A stretch of 64,000 bases of DNA, taken from the NCBI GenBank assembly GCA_003284215.1, contig QBVW01000001.1, forward strand, positions 1-64,000, read 5' to 3'. A program made the position numbers and the translations under genes. This document shows positions 59,731 through 64,000 of this stretch, in pieces (position 1 is the first letter of the stretch; each line of letters begins with the position of its first letter). Below the pieces are notes generated by a model. That model did no database searches, had not been told where the DNA came from, and saw only the letters and a program-made list of their open reading frames with translations. The DNA comes from SAR86 cluster bacterium AG-313-D11. GTDB taxonomy: Bacteria > Pseudomonadota > Gammaproteobacteria > Magnimaribacterales > D2472.

Positions 59731-60511
59731 AATTAAATCTATTCCTGGGAAGTGTATTTTAGAGCGTGAGCTATCTTTAAGCTCAATTTCAAATATTTAT
59801 TTAGGTGTTCTCAATGATGTTCAGGCGGTTATAAGATTGGATCTTTTCGCTGCTTCAAGACTAGCAATTGATCGGCAGCATGAAGAAAATATACTCAAGG
59901 ATATCCGTCACTTAGACCTTGCCCCAAAAGTGCTTTATAGCGATATTTCAGCAGGCATCTTGATATGGGAGTATATTCCTGAGGCTAAATCTCCTTTTGC
60001 CGGAAAGAAATTTAATTCAGACACTTTATATCAATTAGGTAGCTGTCTTTATTCTCTTCACAGCCATCCAATTCCTCAGAATTCTGTAGATATATTCTCT
60101 AATTCAATGGCTTTATATCAAAGTTTGCTGGATGACCCATCTGAGAAAAATTTATTTAATAAAGCATTAGATTTATATAAAGAATTATTGCGTGATAGGG
60201 CAAATAAAGTGCTTTCGCATAATGATTTACATCAGGGGAATCTACTCTGGAACCAAAAATATTATTTCCTAGATTGGGAATACGCTGGAGTGAATCATCC
60301 ATGCTTTGATATCGCCTACATGGTTAAGAGTTTGCAATTGAATCAAAGTCAAATCAATAAAATGTCGCTTGGATATAAATTTGGCAACAAGCTTTTTCAT
60401 AGAGACAAACTGCATCAATGGATTGAATTTATTGATTATCTAGATGAGATTTGGAAGATATCTCTTGCAAAGATTTTAAAGAATAAAATTATCAGAAATA
60501 CCAAAGACTAA
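59708..60511 (+). CDS. APH/choline kinase-family phosphotransferase, ThiK-like thiamin kinase
   Basis: LSHNDLHQGNLLWNQKYYFLDWEYAGVNHPCFDIAYM; overlaps pnuT in riboswitch operon. Confidence 0.8.
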   Translation: MMQSTIDKIKSIPGKCILERELSLSSISNIYLGVLNDVQAVIRLDLFAASRLAIDRQHEENILKDIRHLDLAPKVLYSDISAGILIWEYIPEAKSPFAGKKFNSDTLYQLGSCLYSLHSHPIPQNSVDIFSNSMALYQSLLDDPSEKNLFNKALDLYKELLRDRANKVLSHNDLHQGNLLWNQKYYFLDWEYAGVNHPCFDIAYMVKSLQLNQSQINKMSLGYKFGNKLFHRDKLHQWIEFIDYLDEIWKISLAKILKNKIIRNTKD

Positions 60512-60531
60512 ATTTTTGGCATAATTAGTAG

Positions 60532-61005
60532 ATGAAAAATCTATTTATCTTTTTAACAATAGTAATTTTTATTTCTGCATGCAGCAAATCATCAAATATA
60601 GAAATAAATTTGCAACAAAGTGAATTATTTCTGGGACAGAATTTATCAAACTCTGAGGTGGTAGAAATTGAACCAGGTCTTCAGTATATGATTTTAGAAT
60701 CATCTCAAAGCGATGCATCTAGCCCAAAACTTGAAGACATAATTACTGCAGATTTTCATGGAACATTAATGGATGATTCTGTATTTTGGAGCTCTATTGA
60801 GATTGGTGAGCCTTTAACCATTCAACTTTCACAATTAATTCCTGGATGTCAAAAGGTGATCTCTCTTATGCAAGAAGGTGATTTTTGGAGAGTCTTTATT
60901 CATCCTGATCTAGCATATGGTAAAGAGGGCAGACCCACTATACCTCCTAACTCTGTTCTAATATTTGATATAAAGCTTCATGCGATTGCACAAGAAACAT
61001 TATAA
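60532..61005 (+). CDS. FKBP-type peptidyl-prolyl isomerase lipoprotein
   Basis: Signal with ISACSK lipobox; SQLIPGCQKVISLMQEGDFWRVFIHPDLAYG. Confidence 0.87.
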   Translation: MKNLFIFLTIVIFISACSKSSNIEINLQQSELFLGQNLSNSEVVEIEPGLQYMILESSQSDASSPKLEDIITADFHGTLMDDSVFWSSIEIGEPLTIQLSQLIPGCQKVISLMQEGDFWRVFIHPDLAYGKEGRPTIPPNSVLIFDIKLHAIAQETL

Positions 61006-61047
61006 AATTATGACAAAATATCATTTTTAAGTTCATAATAGATATCA

Positions 61048-61245
61048 ATGTTAATTGAAAAATTTTTTGATCATATTTCGAACTGGAAAATGGCTTGGTT
61101 TGGCCTAATTTTTTTGGGAAGTATCATTAATGCAGTCCTGCAAAAATCTAGTTTAGTTGGAGATTCGCCATATGTTTCAGTGTTTGCTTTTGGAGCAGGA
61201 GCCTTGATTGGACTTGTTGCAAAAATTAGGGGAGCTTGGTTATGA
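61048..61245 (+). CDS. Small two-TM hypothetical protein
   Basis: 65 aa; stop overlaps start of desaturase gene. Confidence 0.5.
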   Translation: MLIEKFFDHISNWKMAWFGLIFLGSIINAVLQKSSLVGDSPYVSVFAFGAGALIGLVAKIRGAWL

Positions 61246-62135
61246 GAGAATCACCAGAAATTGCTGCAGAGTTTTCATTTGAGAAAGAAAAAGCAATTGC
61301 TAAAAGCTTTTCACAAAGATTTCAGTGGGAAATGATTCTAATAGGTTTGGGGCAGACAGTCATTTGGCTTTCACTATGGCCGCTGGTCCTGAATGGCATT
61401 ATAGATTTATGGGTAGGATTTTTAATCGCAAGCCTATGCGCATGTTTTGCTTATTTGCCATCTCATGAAGCTCAACATGGCAATTATTCTAGAGGCAATC
61501 CTAAGCTAAGATGGCTTGATGAGTTCGTTGGTCACATAACTCTTATTACTCTTATATATCCTTATCATCTTTTGAGAGTGACCCACATGAAACATCATGC
61601 CTATACCAATGATCCAGAAAAAGATCCTGACTATCTTAATGCGCATACTAGTTCTGTGCTGAAAGTTATTAAAAATGTTTTAGATGGCTCAACAGTAAAC
61701 TATGAAAAGTATCTTAAAGTTTTTTCAGCTGACAAGGCTTTTGTAAATTCTTTTGAAAAAGCAATTCCAATCGCGCTTTTATATAGATTTATCCTCTTAG
61801 TGCTGGTTGTTATGTTTCCATTGGAAACCTTATTATTATGGTGGCTGCCCGCCAAGATAGGTACGGTTTATACAACAGTCTTTTTCTCTTACTTTCCACA
61901 CCTTGGGACTTCTACTGGAAGATATCAAAACACTCGATTCTGGACTCATTGGATGCCAAGATATTTAAATCATTCCATGCAACTTCATTTTGTGCATCAT
62001 CTTCATCCAGGCATTGGACACTATGATGAGCCCAAAGCTATCGAAGCCCTTAAACCCTTTCTTGTTGCTAGAAATGTTCCTGGTGCAGATCAGATTCCTG
62101 ATAGAGTAAGCTTAAATCCTTTAATTAGAATATAG
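61236..62135 (+). CDS. Membrane fatty acid desaturase/hydroxylase family protein
   Basis: Three His boxes HEAQHGNYS, HMKHHAYT, HFVHHLHP. Confidence 0.88.
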   Translation: MVMRESPEIAAEFSFEKEKAIAKSFSQRFQWEMILIGLGQTVIWLSLWPLVLNGIIDLWVGFLIASLCACFAYLPSHEAQHGNYSRGNPKLRWLDEFVGHITLITLIYPYHLLRVTHMKHHAYTNDPEKDPDYLNAHTSSVLKVIKNVLDGSTVNYEKYLKVFSADKAFVNSFEKAIPIALLYRFILLVLVVMFPLETLLLWWLPAKIGTVYTTVFFSYFPHLGTSTGRYQNTRFWTHWMPRYLNHSMQLHFVHHLHPGIGHYDEPKAIEALKPFLVARNVPGADQIPDRVSLNPLIRI

Positions 62136-62150
62136 CTTTAATTTTTATAA

Positions 62151-62315
62151 CTAAATATTTTTTATTTTTGCTTCTAACTCTGCAACTCTCTTTTCAAGTT
62201 TTTTTAATTCAGACTCTTTCACAAAACCTGACTCTTGCATAAATTTTTCTAGTGCAGGTTTAAGCATTTTTTCCATGCCCTTCATATCGCCTGCCATTTT
62301 TAGTGGGTTAAACAT
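62151..62315 (-). CDS. Small coiled-coil protein, possibly UbiK/BMFP-like (not in ORF track)
   Basis: 54 aa: MFNPLKMAGDMKGMEKMLKPALEKFMQESGFVKESELKKLEKRVAELEAKIKNI; AAGGAGA SD upstream on minus strand. Confidence 0.6.
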   Translation of the reverse strand: MFNPLKMAGDMKGMEKMLKPALEKFMQESGFVKESELKKLEKRVAELEAKIKNI

Positions 62316-62411
62316 GCTGATCTCCTTTATATTATAAATATAGGGATAGAATAAATTATTACAATTCTAAATTAGACATCAGCTACAATAAATAAAAAAA
62401 TAGGAGAGCAT

Positions 62412-62828
62412 ATGAGCATTTCAAATTATTTAGATAGTGTTGCAAAACCCTTTGAGGGATTGGCACCATGGATTTTAAGACTAGTATTAGGAGTTTCTTT
62501 TATTCTTCATGGGTTAGGAAAATTTCCTTTGCCTCCGGAAAAGATGGTTACATGGTTTGAAAGCATGGGAATAGCAGCACCTGAGGTTGTTTCTAGTCTG
62601 GTAGCTGTTGGAGAGGTTGGTGCTGGAGCAGCAGTGATCATAGGTGGTTTTCTTGGTGGAGCGGGACATCTTATTACTAGACTGGGTGGCGGTGCAGTGT
62701 TGGTGATAATGATTGGAGCATTCTATTTAGCTCATGCTGATTGGTTCATCACACAAAAATTGTTTATGAGTGAGCAGATCTTTTTAATTGCACTAGGGCT
62801 ATATTTTGCAATTAAAGGAAATAATTAA
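62412..62828 (+). CDS. DoxX family membrane protein
   Basis: LRLVLGVSFILHGLGKFPLP; four TM. Confidence 0.88.
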   Translation: MSISNYLDSVAKPFEGLAPWILRLVLGVSFILHGLGKFPLPPEKMVTWFESMGIAAPEVVSSLVAVGEVGAGAAVIIGGFLGGAGHLITRLGGGAVLVIMIGAFYLAHADWFITQKLFMSEQIFLIALGLYFAIKGNN

Positions 62829-62858
62829 AAAAAAATTCTAAAAGCTTGTAAATCTAAA

Positions 62859-62885
62859 TGAGAATGATTATCATTACCATTCTCA
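62859..62885. promoter_or_regulatory. Fur-box-like palindrome
   Basis: TGAGAATGATTATCATTACCATTCTCA: perfect 8-bp outer inverted repeat, core close to GATAATGATAATCATTATC. Confidence 0.75.
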
Positions 62886-62928
62886 ATTAGACCAATTGTC
62901 TTCTTGAGCATATTTCAAGGAGATAATA

Positions 62929-64000
62929 ATGGAAAATTGGCCAAATATTCATACAAAAATTAATTTTGTAATTATGGGGTTGTTAACAATCCTTTTCTTT
63001 GTTCCAGCCTTTGCTGATGAAGAAGAAGTCATAGAATCAGTAACAATCATCGGGTCCGCAGAAGATCAAAGAAAACTAGCGGGATCTGGACAAATTATCT
63101 CAAATGATGACTTATTAAAGGCCATGGATACTGATATCCAAAAAATTCTGACGGCAGTTCCCGGTGTATACATGAGAACTGAAGAGGGTTATGGACTTAG
63201 GCCAAATATATCCATTCGAGGTACTGCTATTGAAAGATCTGCAAAAGTTGCCGTTATGGAAGACGGTGTTCTTGTTGCTCCTTCTCCATATACTTCATCT
63301 TCAGCATATTATTTTCCGACAACAGGTAGAATACATTCAGTTGAAGTACTAAAAGGACCTGCAGCTGTTTCTCAAGGACCTCAAACCATTGGAGGAGCAA
63401 TCAACTTAATCAGCACGCCTATCCCGAGCACGAATTCAGGAAAATTTGTTCAAGAACTCGGTGAAAATGGAATGATGCGGACTCATGCTTATTTTGGAGG
63501 AACCAGTGGTAATTTTGGAGCTCTGGTAGAAGTACATGAGCATGAAAGTGATGGTTTTGACTCTATAGCCAATGTTGGTGGCGATACTGGTTTTGATAAA
63601 TCTGACTTTATGGTCAAAGCTAGATACGAAAGCGGCGCTCATTCGTTAACCTTCAAAATGGTTGATCTTGATGAAACTTCTAATCAATCCTACGTTGGTC
63701 TATCACAAGCAAGCTTTAATGCAAATCCAAGAGTCAGGTATGGAGCAACTGCCTACGATAAAATGATGAACGATGGTGAGCAGACTTCATTAACTTATGT
63801 AGGTAATTTTGAAAATTTTAATGTTCAATTTACTTCATGGCAGAATGACTATCACAGAGATTGGTTTAAAGTTAGCGACTTCAATAATGATAAAGAGCAT
63901 GGAGAGCAGGACGATATTAATGAATTAATTAGTGATGCTAATAATGGTAGCGCAAATGCTCAAGCCATTCTTGACGGTCAGCTCCCAGTAGAAATTGAGT
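62929..64000 (+). CDS. TonB-dependent siderophore receptor (FecA-like), truncated by window end
   Basis: MENWPNIHTKINFVIMGLLTILFFVPAFADEEEVIESVTIIGSAEDQRKLAGSG...PNISIRGTAIERSAKVAVMEDGVLVAPSPY; open reading frame to the window end; Fur-like box upstream. Confidence 0.9.
   Translation, partial: MENWPNIHTKINFVIMGLLTILFFVPAFADEEEVIESVTIIGSAEDQRKLAGSGQIISNDDLLKAMDTDIQKILTAVPGVYMRTEEGYGLRPNISIRGTAIERSAKVAVMEDGVLVAPSPYTSSSAYYFPTTGRIHSVEVLKGPAAVSQGPQTIGGAINLISTPIPSTNSGKFVQELGENGMMRTHAYFGGTSGNFGALVEVHEHESDGFDSIANVGGDTGFDKSDFMVKARYESGAHSLTFKMVDLDETSNQSYVGLSQASFNANPRVRYGATAYDKMMNDGEQTSLTYVGNFENFNVQFTSWQNDYHRDWFKVSDFNNDKEHGEQDDINELISDANNGSANAQAILDGQLPVEIE

Overview
The window is a compact, AT-rich bacterial chromosome segment. 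Its gene content and order (tatABC-ubiB-ubiJ-ubiE, miaB-phoH-ybeY-corC-lnt, zapA-6S RNA-ygfA, pepP-ubiH, nnr-tsaE-amiC, pcnB/dksA, hemL/erpA) point to a streamlined marine gammaproteobacterium, possibly SAR86-like; that placement is inference. Most of it is core housekeeping. I saw no CRISPR array, IS element, prophage or rRNA. Non-coding features supported from sequence are a tRNA-Ile(GAT), a 6S RNA between ygfA and zapA, a TPP riboswitch heading a thiamin-salvage-like operon (TonB receptor, PnuC/PnuT, ThiK-like kinase), and a Fur-box-like palindrome before a TonB receptor. The most interesting candidate is an undescribed small RNA at about 16090-16167: a sigma70-like promoter (TTGATA-16-TATAAT), a perfect 10-bp hairpin displaying a CUUCUCCCCCCC loop, and a 9-bp UUCG-capped terminator, followed by an unannotated 29-aa ORF. 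Other points: DksA with a histone-H1-like Lys/Ala/Pro repeat arm, ribosomal protein L31 with a long acidic tail, a purple-acid-phosphatase-like protein with a PAS-like insertion, and a P-loop kinase/nucleotidyltransferase pair beside the tRNA. No searches or folding programs were run; all calls come from reading the sequence and translations.
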